DNA of 62,000 nt, taken from the NCBI GenBank assembly GCA_015680685.1, contig MNCI01005415.1:209812-271811 (forward strand). Reading direction: 5' to 3'. Each line of letters starts with the position of its first letter. The stretch's first letter is position 1. A model generated the notes under the pieces. The model worked only from the letters and a program-made list of their open reading frames with translations, ran no database searches and had not been told where the DNA came from. Of the stretch, positions 22,700 to 34,911 are shown one piece after another. The stretch comes from Gnetum montanum. Lineage: Eukaryota; Streptophyta; Gnetopsida; Gnetales; Gnetaceae. Position numbers and translations under genes: made by a program.

Positions 22700-23477
22700 C
22701 CTAGTAATGACTTCACAAGTACATCGGGAAGCTCTTATATAGATGCTGACTTTGATCCCTATTAGTGAGGACCTTCCCACAGATGAACCATCCATTTATG
22801 AAGTATTATCCCCGCAACCTCAGGAATCAAAAACTACATTCTGAGAGTTTTGTGCTAAAGATATTAAGATATACGACAAAACAAGAGAAGTCACCATAAC
22901 CCCTATGCTCATAATGATATAGGTCAATCATTTCAAGATACGTAGGATACCACATCGATGACGGTGCATCATCGAAAAACTAGGACTTACTGAACAAATA
23001 CATCCCATGATGACTTCTTTTCTAAAATCCTTCAGTGGTTCCCATGTTGGCGTAAAAGGTATGGTTACCTTAGATTTCATAGCCGGGGACCAATTCCCCA
23101 CGTTAGCTAAATTCGTAGTGGTTGACGAGATGCCAGGGTTCAATTTGATTCTAGGACATGCTTGGCTAGCTCAACTTAGAGTAGTATTCTCACCAATCCA
23201 TCAGGAGATCCACCTACCTTACGAGGGTAGTGAAATCATCATACATGGGGATACAATAGTATCGCTCACTTCCTCACACCCTAGAGTGGATCAAGAATTA
23301 GAAATCAAGTTTGTTGAGCCTAAGCAAGGAACTATGAGCATACATCAAGACATGAACCAAACGTTAACTCAAAATCCTACTAGAACTGAGGAAATACCAG
23401 ACAACACAAACATAGGAGCCATTCCTACTGATGTCTCTTGGTTGAAGTTACCCTTTGACATCACCAATGAAGGATAA
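22700..23477 (+). pseudogene. Element D protease and C-terminal extension
   Basis: A degraded N-terminal part contains KIYDKTREVTITPM, then the retropepsin active site as HIDDGAS near 22957-22972. A small deletion follows that shifts into the frame CIIEKLGLT. From 23007 a clean 156-codon frame carries GVKGMVTLDFIAGDQFPT, FNLILGHAWLAQL, HQEIHLPYEG and an acidic tail. Blocks and order match B and E. The expected role is cleavage of Gag-Pol. The clean frame ends at 23477, about 100 bases before the repeat array. Confidence 0.88.
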
Positions 23478-23572
23478 GGTGAGTATAAAATCACACATAC
23501 ATGCCCAACTTCACAAGTTAAGCTACAAATGATCAAGAGGCAACTCAATAAATAGAATGAATTAACACCATG

Positions 23573-23830
23573 TCTGGAATAACGTTAAACTACCAAACAT
23601 CTGGTACAACATTAAATTGCCAGCAAACATCTGCAATGACATTAAACTAGCCACGGTCAAAAATGTCTGGTTCCTTTTAAAAGTTTCCTAAAAATGTTAT
23701 TAATTTTGGCCCACTATGGCATAAAACTAGTAATCCTTCTTTCTTTAGCAACATATGTAATAGTCCACCATGACTTTAAACTGATGTGAATAGCCTGAAA
23801 TGGCTTTAAACTAGGATTCAATACATCACA
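23573..23830 (+). repeat. Element D proximal TTAAACTAG array
   Basis: Six or seven units of a motif approximating CCRNNATGRCNTTAAACTAG, with cores near 23585, 23611, 23641, 23721, 23774 and 23805. It lies right after protease, at the same map position as in B and E. Confidence 0.8.
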
Positions 23831-24175
23831 AGTTTACAAACATTCACTACATTACATCAAATTTTCATTTAAATGATACAAGTTGTAGTCTTGATTTATG
23901 CCTTCTCATTACTTTCCTCTTTTACAAGTGTTGATTTACATTTTGTTCCCCATTTTACACTTAGTTACATGCATATGTCCATGATAATACTGGAAAAAGC
24001 AAATAAAAAGAGAAAACATATAAAATAACAAAAATGATACATCAACATGGTAGTAGAATTTGAACATGTTATGTCATAACTAGGTCCATATTATTACATT
24101 TTTCAACCATATGTTTCCATCAAACATCCAAAAATCCAAAAATATTTAATAGCCAAAGTCTGATTGATACTAAAC
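23831..24175. other. Noncoding stretch after the element D array
   Basis: AT-rich, no open frame of note. It probably covers the 3' untranslated region of the antisense gene, which ends at 24176 on minus. Nothing else recognised. Confidence 0.4.
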
Positions 24176-27100
24176 TCATGGAGGGGGTTGATTCCCAAGA
24201 TCCTCTTCATCATATGCTCTTGCCCCACTGGGGCCAGCTCCATCATTAACATTTCCCTACAACAAAGTAGAAAACAAAAAAAATAGGTAAGAGTAGTAAA
24301 GCAATTCAAAACTAAGAAAAACAGTAACACTAACAATGAAAACAAAAAAACCATACAAAAAATAAATGCCACAATAAAACACTCACAAGTGAGGAGGGCC
24401 CTAAGTTGGCCTCCAAACATCGTAGAATATCCTCCTTGGGCATGTTTGCCCAATCCTCCTCCAAGACAAGATCAATGCTAGCCAAGGTTTTTCCTTTGTC
24501 CACCGATGTCCAGGTAGGAAACTCAACAGAGAACATGCCTATCAACGCTTCCCTGGAAGTAGTAGTAATGGTTCTCTCGGGAGATCCTTCGACCTCGGTG
24601 CACTCGGTGAACCTATCATAAGTAGGCCACAAGCCTAACCCATCGATGAACATCTCCATCCAACGATGTTCAACTGACTCCTCCTTTAACCATTTCTTAT
24701 ATTAATGCTTGTGGTCCTTTTGGTCTTAGCCCCATTTCCAAACTTTTGTAGCAAAGGACTTCCAATCATGACATTTCCTATTCAACAAATCCATCTGTGC
24801 TCTTTGTTCTACTAAATCCCATGTCACCTACACTTTGCTGTTCAAAACTATCCAGTAATGTGCATAGGTGATTTCAAATGTGCGCCAAGTGCTATCGCTA
24901 GATAGTCTAGCAATAGCAAGATCGTAACAAGATTGGAGATCCCTTTTCTCCTCTCTTGCCTTTACTAGTGCTTCCTTCAATGAATGCACCTCATCCCATA
25001 GATACTCAACCGAATGCCTGCGAGTCCAAAGTGACTTAGCATTTTGTACAACACAACTAGAAACTGCATCGTACACATTCCTAGGGACTTTCTTAATATT
25101 CCCTGGCAATTCAGGAAAGGCATCAATGTGAGTGGCTTCAGAAGGATCCAACTAGAGCTTGGCGCTTGCAGGTGTAACCACCACATACATGAACTGCCTA
25201 AAATAAAAATGAATGCAAAGAAACAAAAATAAAACTAGATGCTTTGCATAATAGGCAATGTACACATACCTAGTTTTGGATGAGCTTCTTGTATGTGAGT
25301 GACGACATCATTAACGATGCCCTTAACAAAGTCCATTTTGGTAGGCATCTCAATCCATGGCCTTAGCTGGTCAGTTGATGTGGGACAAGTAGGGGAGGTC
25401 ATATCAATTGGAACTTGTGATCCTAACACCTCTGCCTGAGACGTATGTGCCTCATAAATCCTAGCATCTATCTTTGATACTAGAGTAATCAAGATAATAA
25501 AAATTAACACACAAAAATTAAATGATGCAAAACATGGATTAACCTAAAAGGAACATATCAAAAATCCCTTTACTATTTAGCTTCAGAGGATTACCAAGCT
25601 ACAAAGATCCATCAAAGAAGCCATCAAAGACACCTCTTTCATCACTTGAATGCCTAAGTACATCCAAGGCCTCTACAAGCTTCACCCCCATGATGTTTGT
25701 CACATCTTCCTATTGCGAGGTAGGAGTTTCTTCAATCATTTCTTCTCTTTCCTTCACCTCTTCCTCTAGCCCTATGACAACCACTTTAGGATCAACCATC
25801 AGGGCCAAAGCCTCTCTCTCTCTCTCAAGACTTTCCTCTAATAATTCTAGAATCTTAGAGTTAGTATAACATAGTATATATAACTTAAAGGCCAAAAAAA
25901 CAAAAAAATAATAAGTATATAATGATAAAATAAGTTACTTACCCTCCATTGGTAGTAAAAACTAAATATTCTTTGCTCTTGGTGGTATCACATCTAGAGT
26001 AGGCTCCCTTGGACATTCTTTCCTCTTCATATTTTCCTTGGACTTCCCAACAGTCTCACCAATCAAACGTTCAGCCCTTTTAATAGATGCACGCAGCATA
26101 GGCGATTCCAATCCCAAGTTATCATGGGAATGATGGGAATGACTGGCCGCACCTCCACTAGTAACTAATACTAATTTCTTAATGTCTTTTGGTCGATCTT
26201 GGGATCTAGTGGTGCTAAAAAAATGGTGAATCCAACGGTGGGATAGTTGTGAATGATACCTCAAAACATAGCAGTTATCAGCATAAACTACTAGGAATTC
26301 AGTGAACCTACGTAGATACCCTACGAAGAAAGCAAATGTAAAATTGGATTTAGCATGAATTTTCGAATGTAACCTAATGATCTTACCACAAAAACCAGAT
26401 ACAAGAAATTGTGCCTAGTTGTAGTACATGCCTATCTCTAAAACTTCACAAATGACATGTGTGGACTCAATCCCAAGGTTTCTTCCTTGGGAAAGAGATT
26501 TGGGGAATGCTTGTGCCCAGAAGAGAGGATACAAGAAATTTATCTCCATTGACCAGGTATCATCTCACATGGCAAAGCCCTTAGGACACTGAGACATACA
26601 TAACCACTCCTTCAACTCTCTTATGAGCTAGCCCTCGCTAGCTGCTTTATCTGTAGTCACCCTGGCACCATCCATGGGTACACAAAACAGATCAGAAAAG
26701 AACTCAATGTTTAGCTAAAAATATACCTTAACTCCTCAAACCTGCATGGTGAAATGAGAAGCATCTTCACTGAAAGAATCAACAATGGTGATCATCTCAG
26801 TGACTGGAATACTAGGAGTCAAAGCTATAAACAAGTCCATTAAACCTGCCTAAGTAAGGCAGCTGATGATCAAATCAGAAGCTTTCTTCTGCAACCATTG
26901 TTGTGATTGCTCTACCTCCCCGAATTTCATCAAAGGGTGGCCTTAGTATGTCCTGTTATAATAGTAACTTCTTCGGAGGTGATAACTACTATAAAAAGGA
27001 AAACATAAAGCAAAGAGTTAAAATGAAAACTAAGATGCAAGGATGCAATGAAAAAGAAAATAGAGTCTAGAGTGTGGTCATTTAGCATTAGTAAATGGTG

Positions 27101-27935
27101 TAGGTGGAGTAGGTGCAAGATCAATTCTTTGAGGAAAAATTGGCCCATTAAAAGGCCAATCCTCATGTAACCAACCATGGACCTGGAAGCACTTAAAGTC
27201 TCTTGAAAACTACTTGTGGTAGTCAACAAGGGCCACCTTTGTCTGGTCCAACACTGTGGCATAAATAATGGGGCCTACCATGAATATATCTAGCACTGTG
27301 CATGCTAAGGCAAGCCCACCATCATCATTGCACATCCCATGTTCATCAAAATGGGGCCTGTATAGGAAAACAACATTTACATTTAGATGATGATATAAAA
27401 TTCAAAAAGGAAATCAAAAAAGTAAAGTAAGGTGCAAAAGAGCATACATGTCCACTCTATATACTGTCCTAGGTGGATTATAGAATAGAGTGTGCACATG
27501 GAAGGCTAAGAAAAGTGTGTTGCTACTGTTATAATGAATACAAGTAGGTAGCTCCCACACATGAGTCAAGGGACATGTAGACCTAGGACCCCAGCAGGAC
27601 CCCCCTCAACCTTAAAAAGTCCCTCATCAATATCAGTGATAAAGGCAAGCATGCCTTCTGTAGACTTGAGTAACACTGTCTCGATGATATCACGAGCCAA
27701 TTTTTCACTTAGGTGAGACCATATAACCACACTAAAATTTTGCAAGATAAATGAAAAAAATGAACTAACACCAAGGTAGAACCATATCACATGGGGTCTA
27801 ATGCGCATGTCATAGGGAGGTGTGTCTAGTCCAATGGGGCCAAACCAAGCAAGTATGCCAACAAGCTCAACTACAAGGAGAGAAGACTTAGGTCCTCGGC
27901 ATACAACCAAAAACATTAGGTCAGTAAATAATCTA
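24176..27935 (-). pseudogene. Antisense accessory gene of element D
   Basis: Homologous to the element C gene throughout. The exon equal to C exon 2 (27935-27448) carries VELVGILAWFGPIG and IWSHLSEKLARDIIETVLL and ends at a GT donor in the same place as in C and E. Next comes GWLHEDW (about 27170), then a block like C exon 4 (about 26830-26700, degraded). C exon 6 is matched by RPWIEMPTKMDFVKGIVND (25363-25307). C exon 7 is matched by 25180-24387, with DLVEQRAQMDLLNRKCHDWK and FPTWTSVDKGKTLASIDL. A short last exon (24256-24176) ends DEEDLGNQPPP. Exon 1 was not found; it should lie right of 27935. Charged segments near 25000 look coiled-coil forming. Family unknown. In-frame stops make it a pseudogene. 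Confidence 0.8.
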
Positions 27936-28227
27936 AGTGCTAACAGTAGTTCAAAATAATAAAAAAACCAAAAACCACATAAACAAGTACTTTAAATGTA
28001 CAGCTTCATCCAATGAAACAAGGAAACCAATATCTATTTAGTGTATCTAACGGTCACTAGGGTACATTGAAATCTATGTCACAATAAATCCATACAAGAT
28101 TACAGAGCATAAACACTCACTGAAGTAAGGTTTAAATCATCAGTCTCAGGAAAATAATAAACATTACAATCAGAAAATAACAAACATCTTGGCAAGTGCT
28201 TTACATTTTCGTGTCTCAACAAAAAGA
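27936..28227. other. Upstream side of the element D antisense gene
   Basis: AT-rich. Exon 1 of the antisense gene and its promoter should be near here, but neither a MVPK-like start nor a TATA box could be recognised. Confidence 0.35.
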
Positions 28228-28415
28228 ACCTGACAACTCACGTTGCAGCTCCCAAGGGAAAAACTCATACTTCAACTCCCAAGGGGAAAACTCACACTGT
28301 AGCTTCCAAGGGGAAACATCATGCTATAGCTCCCAAGGGGAAAATTCATACTACAACTTCCAAGGGGAAAAATCATGCTATAGCTCCCAAGGGGAAAACT
28401 CACACTGCAGCTTGG
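28228..28415 (+). repeat. 30-31-bp minisatellite in element D
   Basis: Six units, each a variant of CTCCCAAGGGGAAAACTCAC followed by ACTGCAG. The unit length and internal consistency leave one plus-strand frame open (28196-28468, repeated SSQGENS-like residues). I treat that as a by-product of the repeat, not a gene. Confidence 0.9.
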
Positions 28416-29740
28416 ACAAACTCACACTGGGGCCCATTGCCGAACAACTCACACTAGGATTTTTCTAGATAAATTAACTTTGCCTACCTCCCCAACACTC
28501 ACATTAGGTTCTCTACATTCTAGCTCATGCTAGGAACTAGTAACCCATGTTGTAGTGGATCCAGCCACCCACGATGCCTATCCCCCACAGAACCCTTATC
28601 TTGTGCTCACATTGGCCTCTTCATTGCCCACATTCATGCTAGCCATTTCTTGGCCTGAAGCCAAGAAGGCTGAAAACTATATGGCCCAAGAATCCCTAAG
28701 AGCTTGAAAATTTGTAGCTCACGCTACCTTGCCCTGGAACCCTTGTTTGCAGCTCATGCTACCCAGCCTTGGAACCGTTATGCTCACGTTGCTTAAGATG
28801 TAGTCAATAACGAATTACCATACATTGATGCTACAAAAGAAAAAGAAATTGATGCTACCAAGCAAAAAGAAAACCAGTCTTCCCTTGTAGTCATGCTACC
28901 TTTCTCTTCTTCTAGTACTCATGCTTCCAAGAAACCCAATAGGCCCAAGAAAGCCAAAAAAACCATGCGGCCCAAGAAGACCCAAAAAGCCTGAAAAACC
29001 CAACTAATGAGGTGCTTGTCCCAAACTTCCACTCACACTCCCAATCACATCCAAAATCACTCATGCTCACACTAGCCTACAAAAAAATCTAGAATTTCAT
29101 AGCCAAAACAATCCCAAAATCATAGCATAGAAATTCTTCCCTAGGTAATGCTATCCAAAAAATGCCAACAAAAGTAAGAGAAAACGAATCTACCTGTGTA
29201 GGGCCCCATTCCATGTTGGAATTATGGCTTGGGGGAGATACTGGAGAATTTCTTCACTCTCCTCCACAAATGCCAGATCTACCTTCCTCTTCCCTTTGCC
29301 TCAGCTTTCCTTTCCTCTACCCTCATCCTTCAAGGTCGCCTTGCTCACATTGACGTTGTAGCTCACGCTGCAGTCCAAGAACTCACGCTAGCACAAAACC
29401 CCCTTCCCTCACTTCAAAATCCCATTTTAAACCCAAAAACAATCTATTTTATTTCATCTTATTTTATTTTCTCTCATTTTTTCTTATATTATTTATTTTC
29501 ATTTATGTTTTATGCCTCTAGAGATGAGGCCAAAAACAAAAAAAATTATGATTATGCAAAGGATGGAATGAAAATTTAAACTTAAAAATCAAAAAAATAT
29601 ATATACATAGATACATAAACATTTCAAAAATTCATAAAAATTTTAAAGTCTCATAAACTTATCGTCTGCATAAAATTTCAAAGTAAAAAAAGAAAATGCT
29701 CTATGTCCTTGGTCCAAATGACAAGTTAACATGCATATCA
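28416..29740 (+). repeat. Degenerate GCTCACGCT-rich region of element D
   Basis: About 1.3 kb with many scattered copies of CTCACACT, GCTCACGCT and GCTCATGCT words, the same vocabulary as the element D LTR. Purine-rich patches occur near 28830-29000. The frame at 29229-29579 has no recognisable domain. It lies upstream of the antisense gene, where element E has its ~190-bp tandem repeat. Confidence 0.55.
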
Positions 29741-29770
29741 TCTGGCCCGGTATGGCCTAAAACTACAATG
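29741..29770 (+). repeat. Single TTAAACTAG-type unit before element D pol
   Basis: CCCGGTATGGCCTAAAACTA matches the array unit. It lies on the pol side of the antisense gene, so units flank that cassette on both sides in D, as they do in C. Confidence 0.6.
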
Positions 29771-29879
29771 ACTACCGTTGCATCTCCCAATTTTTTCAGT
29801 ACATAGTTGAAATACCCTATGTTCATTTACATTTAGTAACTCTTTCACCAAGGGGGTGTCTCTTACTTCACTCCTATTT

Positions 29880-31020
29880 TAAATTGGTAGGAGCAAGCAC
29901 ATCGCCACCAGGAATATCCTTTCAACATTGTCTCTCAGTGGACCATAGAGGAGGTAAAAAGAGAAATCAATCCAAATTCCTTGGATCTAGACCCATCCAC
30001 CTATACTAATTTAGTAGCTTCCACTCAAGAAATGTCAAACTAGCCTAAAAATGTGACTAAGACTTTAGACATAGAAGCTGATAGACTAAAGATCCTCTAG
30101 TTGAAATCCTCATTACTACATTCAATGGTGAAACTAGAACATTGAAACTAAGTACCCTACTAGACTCACAACTTGTCAATGACATCACTCAAGTATTGAA
30201 AGACAAGATAAAAATATTCACATGGTCATATACCAACATGCTAAGATTATACCCCCGAATCATCCAACACAATATTATCCTTGATGAAAAAGTTAAACTA
30301 GTAAAACAAAAAGCACATAAGGTTAGACCTGAGTGGCATTAGCAGTCCTTGCTGAAATTGCAAAGCTCTACCAAGCTGGTAACATCTGGGTTGTTGACTA
30401 TTCCGATTGGGTATCAAACATTGTTGTAGTCCCTATGAAGAATGGTAGCATATGCATATGCATCGACTTCCATGACCTTAACACAACCACTATAAAGGAT
30501 AACTTCCCACTACCTAGCATTGATCAACTTATCAACAAAACTATTGGGCATGCATTATTATCCTTTATGGATGGATTTTTAGGATACAACAAAATAAGAA
30601 TCAATCCAGAACATCAACTTAGAACAACTTTTATGACACCTTGGGGTACATTCTCTTACACTATGATGCCATTTGGCCTTAAAAATGTAGGAGCTACATA
30701 TCAACGAGCAATGACATATATATTTAGTGATTACATGCTCAATTTGCTTAATGATTACGTTGAAGATATTGCGGTTAAATCTAAAACAACTAAACAACAT
30801 GCAAAAGATATAGATCTAGTGCTTATACATTATCACATATATGACCTTAGACTCAATCCAAAGAAATGTGTCTTTGGTGTCAAAATGGGCAAGATGCTTG
30901 GTTTCATAGTTTCTAAAACAAGAATACGAGTAGACCCTGATAAGGTTAAGGCAATAACTAATATGAAACCACCAAAGAACCTCACCAAACTATGTGGTCT
31001 CCAAGGTAGACTGTAGTTCA
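29880..31020 (+). pseudogene. Element D pol: linker and reverse transcriptase
   Basis: The N-terminal linker (about 29900-30140) includes LDIEAD and matches the LDLEAGD block of C. RT follows: NIILDEKVKLVKQKAHKVRPE, then in the 227-codon frame from 30333 VDYSDWVSNIVVVPMKNGSICICIDF, FPLPSIDQL, FMDGFLGYNKIRINPEHQ, FMTPWGTFSYTMMPFGLKNVGATYQRAM and LRLNPKKCVFGV. The catalytic box at 30752-30769 reads YVED instead of YVDD, so it is inactive even apart from the stops. A frame change lies between 30142-30342 and 30333 onward. RT would have copied element RNA into cDNA within Gag particles. Confidence 0.93.
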
Positions 31021-31450
31021 TAAGATGCTTTATCGAAAGGTTGACAGATAAGTTGAGACCTATGCAGCACCTATTATGAAAAAATGCACATTTCCAATGG
31101 ACCCAACAATGGCAAGAAGCATTCTAGAACATAAAGCAATAGTTAGCTCAACTACCGATAGTTTACCCCCCTCAAGGTAATAAACCCTTCTACATCTACC
31201 TTGCAACTTTTGATTCTTCCATTGCATCGATGCTTTCTCAAAAACATCAACATGGAGCCGAGATTCCTATATATTACCTAAGTCATTATTTAATCGCTTA
31301 TGAACAACGATACAATGATGTAGAGAAATCATGCCTTTCCATTTTTTTCCTTGAAGAAATGGTGGCATTATCTCTTCCACAATCAAGTTTACATCATTTG
31401 TAAGGATAATGTACTTTGTGCCATCACTAACAACATCTACAAGTTGAGTA
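31021..31450 (+). pseudogene. Element D RT connection and first RNase H
   Basis: Continues from RT: FIRCFIERLTDKLRPMQHLL, AHFQWTQQWQEAF, PPQGNKPFYIYLATFDSSIASML and IPIYYLSHYLIAYEQRYNDVEKSCLS. The pattern is the gypsy RNase H, which removes the RNA template. Element F keeps the same IYYMSH and EKYCLS blocks. The expected catalytic residues are partly lost and stops are present. Confidence 0.85.
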
Positions 31451-31599
31451 GGATAGCTAGGTGTAAAGTGATGATCGTAGAATTTGACCTACACTATGTT
31501 GCTTAATCTTCCACAAAATTTCAAGCAATAGTCACACAATTAGTCATCTCACCAACACATGATCAATCAATAGTTAACCCTGAGTTCCCTGCTGAGAAT

Positions 31600-32136
31600 G
31601 TTAATAGTATAAACACCATACTTGACAACTACAAGGCAATCCTCTATTTCGATGGAGCTTCAACCTCCCTAGGAGGAAGTGTTGTGGCCATCTTAACATA
31701 CCCCTCTAGAGAAATCCAACCCTTCGCCTACCGATTGACCTTTTCCTGTACTAATAATGTGGCAGAATATGAAGGTCTCCATAGAGGTCTTCAAGCAGCG
31801 TTGACTTCAAGAATGTTGTGTCTTGTAGTTTGAGGTGATTCACAACTAGTCATTAACCAAGTCATTGAGGTTTATGCATGTAAGACTCTCCATTTGCAGC
31901 TGTATTGTGATTTGACCAAACATTTGTTGAGGCAACTAGTAGAAATGAATATACATCATGTCCCTAGAAGTGAAAACACCATCACCAATGCACTTACTAC
32001 ATTAGCCTTAAACATGACACCCGAAATGTTCCATGCATTGCCTAGCTCTATAACAAGTTGTGCCAAACCTATAATTAACACACTTGATGAAATTCCTATA
32101 GCATCTATTGGTGCAACACATGCAATTGAATGGTAA
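31600..32136 (+). pseudogene. Element D second, archaeal-type RNase H
   Basis: A distinct RNase H domain follows the first. It has LYFDGAS (Asp near 31651), a GG-rich first strand, TNNVAEYEGL (Glu near 31766), GDSQLVINQV (Asp near 31837), a helix to LLRQLVEMNIHHVPRSEN, then TNALTTLA where family members have an Asp before the final Ala-Leu; here it is Asn. Plant Tat-lineage elements are known for such an extra RNase H. It lies between RNase H and integrase. One TGA interrupts it before GDSQ. Confidence 0.9.
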
Positions 32137-32239
32137 AATGACATCAGAGAATACCTTCTAAGAGGTGAACCTCGACAACACTTGACAAATTCTCAAAACG
32201 ACGCATTGTGAAAACACTCTTGAGAGTATGCATTAATAG

Positions 32240-33370
32240 GGGACACATTGTGTCATAAATCCTATGAAGGCATTCTATTGATGTGCATTAGTAGCATCAA
32301 CAATCAAATAATTTTAAAACAAGTCCATCAAGGACTTTGTGGAGGGAACATTGCACCCAAAGCAATGGCAACAAAGATTAGGCGCTTGGGCTACTACTGG
32401 CCACACATGGAGTACGATTACATCTCTAAGGTCAAAACATGTGACATTTGATAAAAGGCATAGTAATCTAATACATGTACCACCTATCAAATTTCACATA
32501 ACACAAATCACATGGCCATTTCAGAAATGGGTATTAGACTTAATAGGACCAATAATGCCATCATCCTCTACGGGACATAGCTTTAGAATCACTGCAACTA
32601 AATACTTCACAAAGTGGGTAGAAGTTATTCCCCTTAGGAAGACCACTTCAAAACATATTTGCACTTTCATAATAGAAAATATCATGAGTTTTTTGGTATT
32701 CCAATGATCATCATTACTGAAAATGGGCCATAGTTTAGCAGTGCAGATGCTAAAAGTGTCTGTGAAAGCCTGGGTATTAAACATGCATTCTCATCACCTT
32801 ACTACCCAAAGAGTAATGGTTAAGTAGAGGCCACAAAAAGAACTATCATCATGGTTCTCAAAAATATGTTAAATCATATCAAGAAACAATGGCACGAACA
32901 ATTAGTCTATGCATTATGGGCATACAGAATGACACATCGAACATCTACAAGTAAAACTCCATATAGTCTTGTATACGGATCTGAAGTTGTTTTACCTTTA
33001 GAATTATAGGTTTCCTCATTGTGGATAGCTCTATTGGGCTTCCTCAATGAAAGTCAAAACAATGAATTATGCATTGCTAACCTTGACTCGGTGGAGGAAG
33101 AATGTGTGCAAATGCTTGATCAAATTGAGTGGTACCAAAAACAACAGCGACAACGACACAGACACGATTTGCATAAACACCCAATTAAAGAAGAAAAATT
33201 AGTCCTTAAGGCTACTCATGAACATCCAGACAAATACTTAGCCAACTGGGAAGGCCTTATTTGATCACCAAGGTGTATGATAATGGAGCATTCAAACTTG
33301 CTGACATGAACAGAAACGAGTTTGCTAATCCCATGAATCACTTGTACCTGAAATGGTACTATGTCTGATG
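32240..33370 (+). pseudogene. Element D integrase
   Basis: The zinc-binding H2C2 region starts at 32310 (VHQGLCGGN; the second His is Asn) with KIRRLGYYWPHME and KTCD. The catalytic core has WVLDLIGPI (Asp at 32537-32539), a frame change near 32700, ITENGP (second Asp replaced by Glu, 32719-32721) and YYPKSNG followed by VEA (Glu at 32827-32829). Then KNMLNHIKKQWHEQLVYALWAYRMTHRTST and VLPLEL. A C-terminal part runs to FDHQGV-like DNA near 33370. No chromodomain was seen, as expected for Tat. Integrase would have inserted the cDNA. Confidence 0.9.
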
Positions 33371-33388
33371 AACTTGAGGTACATACTA

Positions 33389-33725
33389 GTCCTAGCATTA
33401 TGACTTAAAACTGATACCACAAAATAGTCCTGGGGCTATGACTCGAAACTAGCACCACAGAAATGTCCTGAAGTCATGACAATAAAATGACACCACAGAT
33501 CTTCGTCCAGTATGATGCTAAACTACCATATCTGTCCGCAATAACACGAAACTAGCATCTGAAGTCCACTAAGACTATAAACTGCTTTGCTTCTTCACAG
33601 TCCACCATGACTATAAACTAGCAATGCACCATTCACTATGATGCTAAACTGATGTCGTCCAAAGGGTTATGACATGAAATTAACCCACAATAGTCCACTA
33701 CGACTATAAATCGGTGACATCGTCA
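33389..33725 (+). repeat. Element D distal repeat array
   Basis: About ten units with a 30-40-bp spacing, each a variant of AGTCCACCATGACTATAAAC followed by TAGC. Compared with the proximal array the core is ATAAACTAG or TGAAACTAG rather than TTAAACTAG. It lies between integrase and the 3' LTR. Confidence 0.85.
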
Positions 33726-34911
33726 ACGATTGGGCAATACTTGAAAGGACATGTTGCTGGGATTGGTTGTACCTATTTCACAAAGGCTTGCTGCATAATT
33801 TGTCCCATGGGCCTTAATGAAGCTTATGCTGTTCAGGATTCTATTTGCTTTGAAATTGCACTTGATGGCTCCATCTCCTTGTTCATCTCCTTGTTTAAAG
33901 TGCTTAGTTAACCGAATCATTTGAGCCTTTCATGCCTTTTTGGAGTTGTGTTTGCAGGATGACACACTTGAGACATTCATGCATAGGTGCACTTTATCAT
34001 GACAAAAAGGCATCACATTCTTCCTGATGCACGTAACTGGGTTAATCAATCCATTCAAAAGTACATTCCCAACTTTTGATATATTCCCTATTATCCATCA
34101 TGTTTCCCTTATCCTATTCAATTACACCCCCTAGATATATTCTACTTATCCCAAAGGTCTTGATACACTATTGCACACTGTGATTCTCTAAGTAGTTGCA
34201 ACGCAAAACACAGTACATGGTACATGATACAAAATGCAAGTGCTCGAACATGACCATAGCACTAAGAGGAAGCTCTTTTAAAAGGAACCAAAATAAGGAA
34301 AGAAGGAAATAGAAAATAAAAAAAAAACAAAAGAAAAAACAAAACAAAAGAAAAAGAAAAAGAACAAAAGGGTCAAAGAGAAAAATGCATGGAAAAGGTC
34401 TTCATGACCCCATTGACATCATAAACAAAAGACTATTGGCTATTCTCATACAAAACCCAGGTGAGAAGACAATTTTCTTGGAAAGGAGTTACACTCATGT
34501 CTCAAAGCGACCATGTTGCACATCATCGTGTGGCTTTGGCTATTTACAACAGGCCCCGTAAACACTCTATAAGAGTCTTGTTTCTCCAAAGAATTCACCT
34601 CCTATGTCTCGACTCCAAGTCTGCTAAACACTGGGAATTGACAAGGGCCAAAGATATAGCTTGTTCACATGAGAGCATTTCCTCTCTAACAATCCCACTA
34701 GCAATTATAACCCTTGATCAACTCCTAGCTTCCCACGGTTACAACCAATCCCCTTACATCTTGAACTACATTTCCTCAATACTCTGTACTTTTGAAAATG
34801 GTTCGATGACATCTAGCCAAGGGTTGATGAATAATTCCTGGTACTTGGTTGTTCATGATGTTTTGCACTTCTTTGTTGATGCCTCTCAGGTGGATTCCTC
34901 CAGATGTTAAC
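33726..34911. other. Element D 3' untranslated region
   Basis: About 1.2 kb with no recognisable domain. A purine stretch (mostly A and AAAG runs) lies at about 34265-34390. A 149-codon plus frame (34461-34910) resembles nothing I know and is likely chance. Confidence 0.5.

Noticed and set aside
28228-28415. CRISPR array
   Set aside because: Units are contiguous without unique spacers, and the setting is plant retrotransposon DNA.
28196-28468. Repeat-encoded Ser/Gln/Gly protein
   Set aside because: Open only because a 30-31-bp minisatellite stays in frame; no start context or homologue.
34461-34910. 149-codon plus frame near the end of element D
   Set aside because: No motif, located in the 3' untranslated region just before the polypurine tract; likely chance.
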